Part shown: positions 11,772 through 19,226 of the stretch, piece after piece
How the letters are laid out: each line of letters starts with the position of its first letter
Position numbering within the stretch: position 1 is the first letter of the stretch
DNA from: a virus
IMG/VR virus record: IMGVR_UViG_3300042691_023224
Coordinates: 1-23,517 of that record
Length of the DNA stretch: 23,517 bases
Direction: 5' to 3' (one strand)
Translations under genes and position numbers: made by a program
The notes under the pieces: generated by a model
What the model saw: the letters and a program-made list of their open reading frames with translations, nothing else
Told to the model about the DNA's origin: nothing
The model's database searches: none

Positions 11772-12965
11772 ATGAGCGATACACCAGCTACAATAGCACA
11801 GCCAAAGGCTGAAGATGTAAAGTCGGGACTTGATTTACTATCTCAAGACCGCCGATTTTTGGAAGATAATCAGATCATTACTCCAAAAACAGAAGAACCG
11901 CCAGTAGTAACAAAACCCGAAGAAACTCCTTTAAGCCCGATTATTGAGCCTACAGCCGAAGAAAAAGCGGCTCAGTTAAAAGAATTAACTGATTTAGGAT
12001 TAACCGAAGGGGCGACAAAAGAACAAATCGAAGAGGCTAAAGTAAAGGCAGAAGAAGCAAAGAAAGCCGATACATGGACTTTAGATACAGTTCAGGAGGT
12101 AGTTAAAGAACAAGAAGGGTTAGGATGGAAAGAATTAGCCAATACTTTTGCTGAAAAAGCAGGGGTAGAGGTACCTGCCGAGATCGCGGACACAGAAGAA
12201 GCCTATTTACAGTTTCAGATCGATACTATCAATAAGATACGTGAAGAAGCTCAGAAATACAATATTGATCAAGAACTCTCTAAATTTACTCCGGAACAGC
12301 GTTTAATCATTGATTTAAACAAAGCAGGGGTAAGTATCCAAGAGTACAACAAACCTTTCGTGGAGGTAGCTCAATTAAAAGCATTGGACGACACCGCTTT
12401 AGTTCGCAGAAGCTATGAAATTCAGCCGGGGTGGACAGAAGAAATGGTAGAGGTTCAAATGCAAAAGGTGATCGACAGCGGACATTTATCAGTAGAGGCT
12501 CAGATCGCCCGTACTAAACTAGACAACTACGAAAAGTCTATAATTACAGCACATCAAGAACAATTACAACAATATACAGTACAACAACAACAAGTTCAGG
12601 CACAGAAACGTAATCAAGAAGCTGCCCGTGTAAAAATAGCGTTGGACAAAGTTCCGACCTTTATGGGCAGAAAGATTGATGACAAGGTAAAAGATTTTGT
12701 TTTTCAGGAGTTAACGTCTGGAAAATACGATAATATGCCCGGCACACCTGAAGAGAAGGTTGATTATGCGTATTATAAAATGCTAGGTAAAAAAGGTATT
12801 GAACACATGAGAGCCAGAGTGCTTGAAGAACTTACCTTGGAACAAGCGAAAAAACAACACAATGTAGCACCAGTCATCACAGGTGGCGCAAATAGAGTTA
12901 CGCAACCAGCATCGGAAGTTACCGATGGAATGAAAGCAGCTTTGGAAGATCCACGTTTTAAGTAA
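11772..12965 (+). CDS. Putative capsid scaffolding/assembly protein, 397 aa
   Basis: Called from composition and position directly before the major capsid gene. The N-terminus is Pro/Glu/Thr-rich and disordered (residues 1-60). The rest is acidic, Glu/Gln/Lys-rich and helical, with coiled-coil stretches at about 70-100 (EEAKVKAEEAKKAD) and 255-285 (HQEQLQQYTVQQQQVQ). The C-terminal 30 residues include a Gly-rich turn and the ending MKAALEDPRFK. Elongated helical acidic proteins next to the capsid gene are typical scaffolds, which fill the prohead and leave before DNA packaging. No protease motif is visible. Head maturation protease activity cannot be excluded but is not supported. Confidence 0.65.
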   Translation: MSDTPATIAQPKAEDVKSGLDLLSQDRRFLEDNQIITPKTEEPPVVTKPEETPLSPIIEPTAEEKAAQLKELTDLGLTEGATKEQIEEAKVKAEEAKKADTWTLDTVQEVVKEQEGLGWKELANTFAEKAGVEVPAEIADTEEAYLQFQIDTINKIREEAQKYNIDQELSKFTPEQRLIIDLNKAGVSIQEYNKPFVEVAQLKALDDTALVRRSYEIQPGWTEEMVEVQMQKVIDSGHLSVEAQIARTKLDNYEKSIITAHQEQLQQYTVQQQQVQAQKRNQEAARVKIALDKVPTFMGRKIDDKVKDFVFQELTSGKYDNMPGTPEEKVDYAYYKMLGKKGIEHMRARVLEELTLEQAKKQHNVAPVITGGANRVTQPASEVTDGMKAALEDPRFK

Positions 12966-12982
12966 CGTGTAGTGATTAAGAA

Positions 12983-13006
12983 TTGACATTATTAAACTAT
13001 TGTCAA
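12983..13006. repeat. Short inverted repeat upstream of the capsid gene
   Basis: TTGACA and TGTCAA arms flank an AT-rich spacer in the 62-base gap between scaffold and capsid genes. It could be a weak RNA hairpin or operator ahead of the highly expressed capsid gene. TTGACA also resembles a sigma-70 -35 box, which is not the usual Bacteroidota promoter form. Low support. Confidence 0.2.
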
Positions 13007-13027
13007 ACTTAAAAACTAAAAAATAAA

Positions 13028-14527
13028 ATGGCATCAACACAACCCGTAAATCCCGGCCAGATAGTCGTGAAACGCGGACAATTCTCAACGGACACTTGTA
13101 CCACTGAGAACAACTTAATTGCTAACGCAGCGATTAAACCACAAATTCGTAACCTTTTGGAGTACAAAAACAAGCGTTATTTAATGACCTTGTTAACTTC
13201 AGGAGCATTCGACAAAGGTGGAAATAACTATTTCGTAAACAACAACCAAAAAACCAAAATCCCGATGGTGAAAACTGACGGTGGTGGTATTGGTGGTAAT
13301 GCTTACTATTTTGACTCTATCGGCCGTATCGAGAAAGCCGCTACTATTCGCTCTCAAGTTGGAGCATCAGGAGTAGACGGATCTTTTACCTTGAATATGC
13401 TTGATGAGTACCTTTATCCGGGTTGGGTTGTACGTTTCAGCTCTGGCTATTTAGCCCGTGTTCAGAACTACCCCACAGGAAGCTCTGCAAGTGGATGGAA
13501 CTATAACTTTAAATCAGTTAACGGAACTCAGTTTGTATTCGCTACTCACGTAGGGGTAACTAAAACCTGTTTCCCTATGTTCTCTGCTTACTCAGAAGGA
13601 TCACTTAACTCTGATAGCCGCGATAAACACCCAGATCGTTTAGTAAACCACATGACTATCCAGCGTAAAACTGGTGCCATGACTGGTTCTGCTAAATCTG
13701 ACATCCTTTGGTATTCTTACGAGAATGGCGCAGGTATCGGATGGATGCCGTGGAAAATTGACCAAATGAACGCCGTGTTTACCGAAGAAAACGAAAGACA
13801 CAAATGGTTCTCAGTTTCTTCTATGAAGAATTCTGATGGTTCGTTAGCTACAGTTTCTAACATGGGTAACGACCCTACTACCGGATTACCTATCATTATC
13901 GGTGACGGTTGGCAAGAACAAGTGCTATCAAGTAACATTATGGTTGCTTCTGGTACTGATGGAAATGCTACCGAAGATAACTTTACCGACATGATGCAGT
14001 TAATGCAGCTTGGTTCTAACCAAGTTAAAGGTATCACTTGGGTAATGGTTACAGGAACTAGCGGTTACGCTAACTTCCAACGTAAAGCAGTTAACTTGGC
14101 AGGCAACCAAAACATTCAATTAATGCAGTCTATCACTCAAAGCGCAGCAGCGGGTGGAGCAGTAGTTGATATGGGTTACGATTTTGCTTCAATTAACTTT
14201 GCTGGTAACAAGATCACTTGTATTATTCACCCAATGTTTGACGATCCGAAAATATTCCCGGAAATCGGACAAGACGGTAAACCATTAATGTCAGGAACTT
14301 ATTTCTTGATGGGCGTAAATTCAGAAGATACCCCTACTATGGAGATTTTAGCTAAAAACGCGAATGGTGTAAACCGTTCTTACGTTCAGGCTTCTTTCAC
14401 TGGTATGACCGGATCTGCTGGAATGGTTCAGTCAGAAGTAGATGCTGATAAATGGGCAGTTCTAAAAGAGGACTTGTTCTGTATTTATAATCCTGCTCTT
14501 TGCGGAATTATCTACAAAGCATCCTAA
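13028..14527 (+). CDS. Major capsid protein, 499 aa
   Basis: The building block of the head shell. Assignment rests on its place after portal and scaffold, its size, its own strong terminator just downstream, and a composition typical of capsid proteins (Gly, Ala, Asn, Ser, Thr-rich, few Cys). The first 50 residues probably form the N-arm. Residues about 50-120 (GAFDKGGNNYFVNNN, IPMVKTDGGG) fit the extended-loop and early spine regions of an HK97-like fold, which I cannot prove without structure prediction. Residues about 205-245 (VNHMTIQRKTGAMTGS, ILWYSYENGAG) are the part that recurs in the small 3084 protein. A-rich leader AAAATAAAATG is typical for Bacteroidota. It ends with LCGIIYKAS. 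Confidence 0.78.
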   Translation: MASTQPVNPGQIVVKRGQFSTDTCTTENNLIANAAIKPQIRNLLEYKNKRYLMTLLTSGAFDKGGNNYFVNNNQKTKIPMVKTDGGGIGGNAYYFDSIGRIEKAATIRSQVGASGVDGSFTLNMLDEYLYPGWVVRFSSGYLARVQNYPTGSSASGWNYNFKSVNGTQFVFATHVGVTKTCFPMFSAYSEGSLNSDSRDKHPDRLVNHMTIQRKTGAMTGSAKSDILWYSYENGAGIGWMPWKIDQMNAVFTEENERHKWFSVSSMKNSDGSLATVSNMGNDPTTGLPIIIGDGWQEQVLSSNIMVASGTDGNATEDNFTDMMQLMQLGSNQVKGITWVMVTGTSGYANFQRKAVNLAGNQNIQLMQSITQSAAAGGAVVDMGYDFASINFAGNKITCIIHPMFDDPKIFPEIGQDGKPLMSGTYFLMGVNSEDTPTMEILAKNANGVNRSYVQASFTGMTGSAGMVQSEVDADKWAVLKEDLFCIYNPALCGIIYKAS

Positions 14528-14534
14528 AACATAT

Positions 14535-14568
14535 AAGAGCGGGGACAAGGAAAGCCCCGCTCTTTATT
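14535..14568 (+). terminator. Intrinsic terminator after the capsid gene
   Basis: Ten-base stem AAGAGCGGGG (14535-14544) paired with CCCCGCTCTT (14555-14564), 10-base loop, followed by T/A-rich sequence. It lies seven bases after the capsid stop, so it limits or attenuates transcription into the next gene. The stem is strong; the T-run is short. Confidence 0.85.
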
Positions 14569-14591
14569 ATAAACAAATAAAAACATAAAAA

Positions 14592-15719
14592 ATGGAAAGC
14601 GTATTAACGGCTCCTAAAGGGAGTGAAATCCAAAAAAAAGAAGTTCCTTTAACCGTAATGGTAAAAGACGGGAACGGATTCGAAGTAGAGGTGTATAATT
14701 TAGAACACCCAGATAATTGTCCGCGCACAGGAATAGTGGTAGTGGAACTTATCAAAAAGAAAAATTACACGGCGGACAGAGACATTAACATGGAGATCTC
14801 CGCTTATACCGACAAGACCACAGGACTTATGTGGGGTAAATATTCCGGTATAGACAACATTTCGAAAGAAATTCGTTGGAAAAAAATCAAACTTAACCCT
14901 TTAAACATTTTTGACCGTAGCATTAAAGATCAGGCAGAAAAATGCGCCATTGTTCTTAATAGCCCGGTAGTAGAAGGGTCAAGAAACGCCGTATATCGTT
15001 TGACTTTTTTCCGTCAGCACGATAAAGAAATCGAAGCGAATCTTAAGATCAAACGCATTAAAGCCGGACAAAGAGCTTTAAGTATTGCGGAATCGTTATA
15101 TGGAGAAAAATTACTCCAAATGGCCCGTAACTTAGCTTTACCAGTAACATCCATGAGTTTATCCATGATAACCGCGGCGGTACTAGAAAAAGCAGAACAG
15201 GACCCTACAGGGTTTTTAGCTATCTATGACAATCCTCATTACGAAGCGTTAAGCGTTTTAAACGCAGCGATCGAAGTGGCGGTTATAGAAAACGACCCTC
15301 AAACAGGGTATTTATTCAAAGGCCGTCCTATGGGAACTACAGAAGGGGAAGCGATTGACTTTTTGGTTAAACACAAAGACATTCAGTCCTCTATTGATAT
15401 GCAAACTAAGAATCGCCAATCTGAATCAATTAAAGCCATGGCTACTCAGGAAGCGGTATCAACCGCCTCTGATAAAGATGTTGAAATGGCATTAATGAGA
15501 AAGCAATTAGCCGAGCAAAAAGCCCTTATTGAAAAAATGAGCGCGGAAGGTATGAAGCAAGTTGTAGAGGAAGAAAAAGGTGATGCTGATCATATTGTTA
15601 AATTAAAAGACAGAGCAAGAGCTTTGAAAATTAAAGCCGTTCATGCTTATAAAAGCCCAGAAGCCATTAAGAAATTAGAGGCTTTAGTTAAGGCTAAAGA
15701 AGCGGAACTTAATAAATAA
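14592..15719 (+). CDS. Putative virion-associated protein with C-terminal SAP/HeH-like motif, 375 aa
   Basis: Unrecognised core. The N-terminal third (residues 15-150) reads as beta-rich, while residues 155-260 are helical and hydrophobic (LPVTSMSLSMITAAVLEKAE). Residues about 290-330 form a coiled coil (MALMRKQLAEQKALIEKMSAE). The C-terminal 40 residues (LKDRARALKIKAVHAYKSPEAIKKLEALV) resemble a helix-extension-helix/SAP-like motif (LR-x-x-A-K-x-L-x-I-K-x-x-H...), which binds DNA or ends capsid-associated proteins in many phages. Location between capsid and connector genes suggests a head or internal virion protein. It begins 23 bases after the terminator and ends in its own terminator, so it is a monocistronic unit. 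Confidence 0.5.
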   Translation: MESVLTAPKGSEIQKKEVPLTVMVKDGNGFEVEVYNLEHPDNCPRTGIVVVELIKKKNYTADRDINMEISAYTDKTTGLMWGKYSGIDNISKEIRWKKIKLNPLNIFDRSIKDQAEKCAIVLNSPVVEGSRNAVYRLTFFRQHDKEIEANLKIKRIKAGQRALSIAESLYGEKLLQMARNLALPVTSMSLSMITAAVLEKAEQDPTGFLAIYDNPHYEALSVLNAAIEVAVIENDPQTGYLFKGRPMGTTEGEAIDFLVKHKDIQSSIDMQTKNRQSESIKAMATQEAVSTASDKDVEMALMRKQLAEQKALIEKMSAEGMKQVVEEEKGDADHIVKLKDRARALKIKAVHAYKSPEAIKKLEALVKAKEAELNK

Positions 15720-15745
15720 TCACACAACTAAACACAACCAAAGAG

Positions 15746-15774
15746 GGCGGACATAAAAGTTCGCCTTTTTTTTT
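15746..15774 (+). terminator. Intrinsic terminator containing a GCGGAC motif
   Basis: Stem GGCGGAC (15746-15752) paired with GTTCGCC (15759-15765), one G-T pair, six-base loop, then nine T. It sits 27 bases after the stop of the 375-aa gene. The left arm is one copy of the window's over-represented hexamer. Confidence 0.85.
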
Positions 15775-15800
15775 ATACCTTTACTTTAAAATTATAACAC

Positions 15801-16586
15801 ATGAACGCAATTCAATTTCAGTTAGAAATAGATCTATATATAGACAGAGCAAGGAATGCCCGTTATTATCGTTACCAATACGATACCGCAGTAAATGACG
15901 CTATCCGATTATTTATTGAACAGAGGGCTGGTGATAAAAAACAAGAAAATCCTGTGCTGAATTATAAATCAGAACAACAGGTCGCGGACGAACTATACAC
16001 TCTTTATAAAACCCAAACAGCAGCACCGACAGCAGATATAGCTCTGTATCCGGCAGATTATTATTTCTTAACTTCTGCTTACGCTACAATAGGAGGAGTG
16101 AGATCTTATTGCCGTCCTGTAGTAGAAAACCAATTAGGTCCATTACTAAAAGATTCTTTCCGCAAACCAACTGATATAATGCCTTATTATTTTCAGGAAT
16201 TAACCGGGTTTAAAATTTATCACGGAACAGGAACGATCACTTCTGCTGAGCTGAATTACTTAAAGACACCCGCTACTTTCACTATAGGAACAGAAGCGCA
16301 ATTGATTAACGCTGGAGCGGCTGTTGTTACAATTGGACAGTCTTATATCGCTACGGAGATAAGTGTACAGAATGGTGTTACTTACAATCCCGGTACACAA
16401 TTTACCGCCGCGGTTACTACTACGTTAGCTAGTGGGCAGGTGATCTTAGCTAGTAACACTACCACTTCAGACCTTCCTGATAAAACACATAAGGAACTGG
16501 CAAAAATTTCCGCGGAAATTTTGCTCGGAACTGTAGGTTCTTTAACTCAATCAAATTATGTTAGCAAGGAAGCGTCAAAATCATAA
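15801..16586 (+). CDS. Putative head-tail connector/adaptor protein, 261 aa
   Basis: Position after the capsid genes and before the large structural protein suggests a head-completion or adaptor role. The N-terminal 60 residues are helical with Arg/Tyr pairs (DRARNARYYRYQYDTAVNDAIRLF). A PADYYFL segment at about residues 93-99 and a later KTHKELAKISAEILLGT helix resemble Bacteroidota-phage structural proteins in which a conserved helix ends the protein. Between them are beta-rich Thr/Ala/Ile segments. No known family is assigned with confidence. The last 18 residues (TVGSLTQSNYVSKEASKS) are repeated, in diverged form, at the end of the following GIY-YIG gene, whose start codon lies 29 bases inside this gene. 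Confidence 0.45.
   Translation: MNAIQFQLEIDLYIDRARNARYYRYQYDTAVNDAIRLFIEQRAGDKKQENPVLNYKSEQQVADELYTLYKTQTAAPTADIALYPADYYFLTSAYATIGGVRSYCRPVVENQLGPLLKDSFRKPTDIMPYYFQELTGFKIYHGTGTITSAELNYLKTPATFTIGTEAQLINAGAAVVTIGQSYIATEISVQNGVTYNPGTQFTAAVTTTLASGQVILASNTTTSDLPDKTHKELAKISAEILLGTVGSLTQSNYVSKEASKS
16530..16586 (+). repeat. Gene-end repeat, left copy (3' end of connector gene)
   Basis: 57 bases encoding TVGSLTQSNYVSKEASKS plus stop. By hand alignment 39 of 57 bases and 14 of 18 residues match the right copy at 17344-17400, with nine codons differing only synonymously. Confidence 0.8.
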
Positions 16587-17400
16587 AGGGTGCGAGGAAA
16601 GAATTTTTTCCGTTTATGCTTTAAAAGAGCCTGAATCTGATATTGTAAGATATATTGGCTATACAGGTAAGTCGATTGAATATAGATTAAGGAGACACTT
16701 AGATGGAGGAAAAACAAGAAAAGATAATTGGATAAAAAGTCTTAAAAATAAAGGACTTCGTCCTTCTATTGAGTTATTGGATGATAACTTATTGTATGAG
16801 GAGGCTATTCAGAAAGAAATAGATTATATAAAATTATTTCTTTCAGCAGGAGCAAGGCTTACTAATTTAACTATAGGAGGAGACGGAATGAGACTGGGAT
16901 ATATGTCAGATGAGGTTAGAAAGAAAATAGGAAATGCGCATAGAGGTAAAAAATATAATGAAGAGACGTTAAAGAAAATGTCAGAAGGACAAAAGGGGAG
17001 AATAGCGTGGAATAAAGGAACTAAAGGCGTATGTAAAGCGTGGAATAAGGGAATTAAGTCAAATGCGCCAAGCCCAAGAAAGGGTAAACAATTTAGTAAA
17101 GAAGTAAGAGAAAAGATGTCTAAGGCAAGAATGGGAAAAATACCTTGGAACAAAGGAAAGGGTGGTTATAAAATCAAGCCAAGAACAGAAGATCGGCAAA
17201 AAGAAATAGTGGCAAATATTTCTAAAGGGGCTAAAAATAGAAATTACACTAATGACGGTAGAAGAAAAATATCCGAATCCAGAAAAAGACAAATAAAGGA
17301 AGGTAAATCTAATCTTAAACATATTCAGGAATATATAAATCGTACCGTTGGATCATTAACCGAATCAGCTTACGCAAGTAAAGAAGCGGCGAAAAGTTAA
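16558..17400 (+). CDS. GIY-YIG homing endonuclease ending in a copy of the host gene's C-terminus, 280 aa
   Basis: GIY-YIG nuclease at residues about 16-105: Y20 (SVYAL) and Y32 (RYIGYTG), catalytic R43, H47, and metal-binding E87 in QKEIDYI. Next come NUMOD3-type DNA-binding modules (VRKKIGNAHRGKKY) and three WNKG repeats (AWNKGTKG, AWNKGIKS, PWNKGKGG). It is a paralogue of the 3356 gene: both share the NUMOD segment VRKKIG[DN]AHRGKK. The final 18 residues, TVGSLTESAYASKEAAKS, are not part of the endonuclease family; they copy the C-terminus of the preceding connector gene. The start ATG 16558 lies within the connector gene in another frame. The gene thus fills precisely the gap between two copies of the connector gene's end. 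Confidence 0.88.
   Translation: MLARKRQNHKGCEERIFSVYALKEPESDIVRYIGYTGKSIEYRLRRHLDGGKTRKDNWIKSLKNKGLRPSIELLDDNLLYEEAIQKEIDYIKLFLSAGARLTNLTIGGDGMRLGYMSDEVRKKIGNAHRGKKYNEETLKKMSEGQKGRIAWNKGTKGVCKAWNKGIKSNAPSPRKGKQFSKEVREKMSKARMGKIPWNKGKGGYKIKPRTEDRQKEIVANISKGAKNRNYTNDGRRKISESRKRQIKEGKSNLKHIQEYINRTVGSLTESAYASKEAAKS
17344..17400 (+). repeat. Gene-end repeat, right copy (fused to GIY-YIG C-terminus)
   Basis: The diverged partner of 16530-16586, in frame with the endonuclease. It probably represents the original end of the connector gene before the endonuclease arrived with its own replacement end. Confidence 0.75.
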
Positions 17401-17407
17401 TAAATCG

Positions 17408-17424
17408 TTGTATATTTTATACAA
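17408..17424. repeat. Short inverted repeat downstream of GIY-YIG gene
   Basis: TTGTATA and TATACAA arms with a TTT loop, directly after the GIY-YIG stop and before the large structural gene. AT-only stem with no following T-run, so a weak RNA structure or protein-binding site rather than a clear terminator. Confidence 0.3.
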
Positions 17425-17511
17425 GTGTATAACTCCTAATAAGTTACAATATCAACATTTTAAGTAATGGTTATTTTTACGGTATTATAAACCAATTAAA
17501 AAATAACTAAA

Positions 17512-19158
17512 ATGACTCAAAATTTCGAATCAGTATTGTTCAGAACGTCCGCAGCGACAGACGTACAATGCAGTGGCGGAGTAATAACCGTCGCAGGTTT
17601 GCCAACGAGTACAAGAAAAGTTAGAATCACGGATTTTAAACAAGTAAAGTACAGGGCAGAAGTAGTTCAGGTTTACACTTTAACTACAACTTACACTCCG
17701 GCAGGAGGAACAACTTACGCTTTAGAGATGGGCGACATTAACCGCGTGAATGCAGGTTATCAATCTTCTTTATTGCCGTTCTCTTACACAACTCCTACTG
17801 ATGTTACTACATTAGGAGCTACAGCCGCTTTACAACGTGAAGCTATCGCTGCTGCTTTAGTAACTGCCATCAACACCGCAACAGCGTACAATTACATTAC
17901 CGCCGCATCTTTAGGTACAGGAACAGGTATTACTTTAACTGATAGCTCAGGGTATTACCCAGTGCCTCAGCAAGGAGTAAACAACCGTTTAGGTGCTTCT
18001 CAGGTGTATGCAATTACCAATTCTGACGGATCCGGTTTCACTCAGTCAATGCTTTCGATCACTACTGCCGCGGTTTACGAATTCGGTGTTGGTGCTAACT
18101 TAGCGTTAACTAAACCAGTTATCGACGGTATGTATCAAAACCTTATCCAAGGCTACTTACAACCTCTTGGTAATTTTGCTCCTACTACTAAATCTGCTAC
18201 TGCTGCATTGAACAATTTACCAGCGGTTTCAGGTCAGAAGTACGATGCGTTTGTTATCAATTCACTTGCTTTAGCTCCGGCTCACAATCAGCGCGGACAA
18301 GAAGCTTATATCCAAAAGATACAAGGTGTTTTTATTGATAACGGTACTGGAACAGACACTACTAACTTAGCTGGATTTAAAGCTATCGAGCGCGTATTCC
18401 ACAAACTATTAGTAGGACAATATGCTACTGATGCTTCGACCGTTCAAGAATGGTTTGATCGTCCTATTGTATTCCAAGATCCATTAGGCGCGGCTCCAAC
18501 AGGAACAGCAGACACCCTTGGATGGCAATACGGATACACTCCGTTAAACCGTACAAACATCGGATCACAAACTATCGTGGCTCCAGTTCTTGACGATACC
18601 GGATTGTTAATCGATCAAGACGATACAGCAGGTGAAGGTTCACATACTTCTGCTAACCAACAAGTGTTAGGAGATCAATCTTTTGTTGTTGGTAAAACAG
18701 CATTCATGGTTGGTTGCCGCGTTGTTGCTGGCGATTGGACTGACACTCAGTTTATGGTTGGTTTCCGTAAAAAAGCTGTTTACACAGCCGATTACAACAA
18801 CTATACTGACTTAGCCGCTATTGGTGGCGGTGCCGCTGACGGTGATTCTATCACTACTCAGGGTATTCTTAATAACGCAGCTACAGTAGCTACAGACAGC
18901 GGAACAAACTTCGCTGACGGAGTGTCTATGTTGTTGTTCGTTAAGGTTGCCTTAGATGGTACTGTAACTACTTATTTTGCTAACGCAAATGGCGGATTAA
19001 CATCTGCTGCGATCTACTCAGTAGGTACAACTACTCTAATATTAGACGCTGGTGATGAGATGATTCCTTTCTATCAACACGTAAATATCGGTAACGGTAA
19101 CCCGGCTGTATCAATAGGTGAGTTTTTTGCAGTTGCAACTACGGACCTAATTGCATAA
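17512..19158 (+). CDS. Large virion structural protein, 548 aa
   Basis: A large Thr/Gly/Ala/Asn-rich protein with few charged residues and beta-rich sequence, typical of exposed phage structural proteins. Residues 20-160 contain repeated short strands and TTYTPAGGTTYAL-type turns. The last 150 residues (about 385-545) read as a beta-sandwich (SFVVGKTAFMVGCRVVAGDWTDTQFMVGFRKK, then TTYFANANGG) similar in style to concanavalin-like or decoration domains that bind glycans. Candidate roles are a major tail, sheath-like or head-spike protein; order alone cannot separate these. A near-consensus -7 element (TATTTTTA, 17472-17479) lies 32 bases upstream. A strong terminator follows. Confidence 0.55.
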   Translation: MTQNFESVLFRTSAATDVQCSGGVITVAGLPTSTRKVRITDFKQVKYRAEVVQVYTLTTTYTPAGGTTYALEMGDINRVNAGYQSSLLPFSYTTPTDVTTLGATAALQREAIAAALVTAINTATAYNYITAASLGTGTGITLTDSSGYYPVPQQGVNNRLGASQVYAITNSDGSGFTQSMLSITTAAVYEFGVGANLALTKPVIDGMYQNLIQGYLQPLGNFAPTTKSATAALNNLPAVSGQKYDAFVINSLALAPAHNQRGQEAYIQKIQGVFIDNGTGTDTTNLAGFKAIERVFHKLLVGQYATDASTVQEWFDRPIVFQDPLGAAPTGTADTLGWQYGYTPLNRTNIGSQTIVAPVLDDTGLLIDQDDTAGEGSHTSANQQVLGDQSFVVGKTAFMVGCRVVAGDWTDTQFMVGFRKKAVYTADYNNYTDLAAIGGGAADGDSITTQGILNNAATVATDSGTNFADGVSMLLFVKVALDGTVTTYFANANGGLTSAAIYSVGTTTLILDAGDEMIPFYQHVNIGNGNPAVSIGEFFAVATTDLIA

Positions 19159-19182
19159 TTTAATTAATTATTAATCTTAAGA

Positions 19183-19210
19183 GGCGGACAAAACAACGTC
19201 CGCCTTTTTT
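19183..19210 (+). terminator. Intrinsic terminator built from paired GCGGAC motifs
   Basis: A perfect seven-base stem GGCGGAC (19183-19189) and GTCCGCC (19198-19204), eight-base loop, then six T. It separates the 548-aa structural gene from the fibre gene. Both arms are copies of the over-represented hexamer in inverted orientation. Confidence 0.9.
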
Positions 19211-19226
19211 ATAAAACATAGAAATT

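Noticed and set aside
16558-16586. Programmed frameshift joining the connector gene to the endonuclease
   Set aside because: The two frames overlap for 29 bases but no clear slippery heptamer with a following structure is visible, and the left connector end is complete.
16530-17400. Group I intron or intein interpretation of the repeated gene end
   Set aside because: The left copy has its own stop codon and there is no room for a ribozyme core: the endonuclease begins inside the connector gene and ends exactly at the right copy. Splicing is not needed to keep the connector gene whole.
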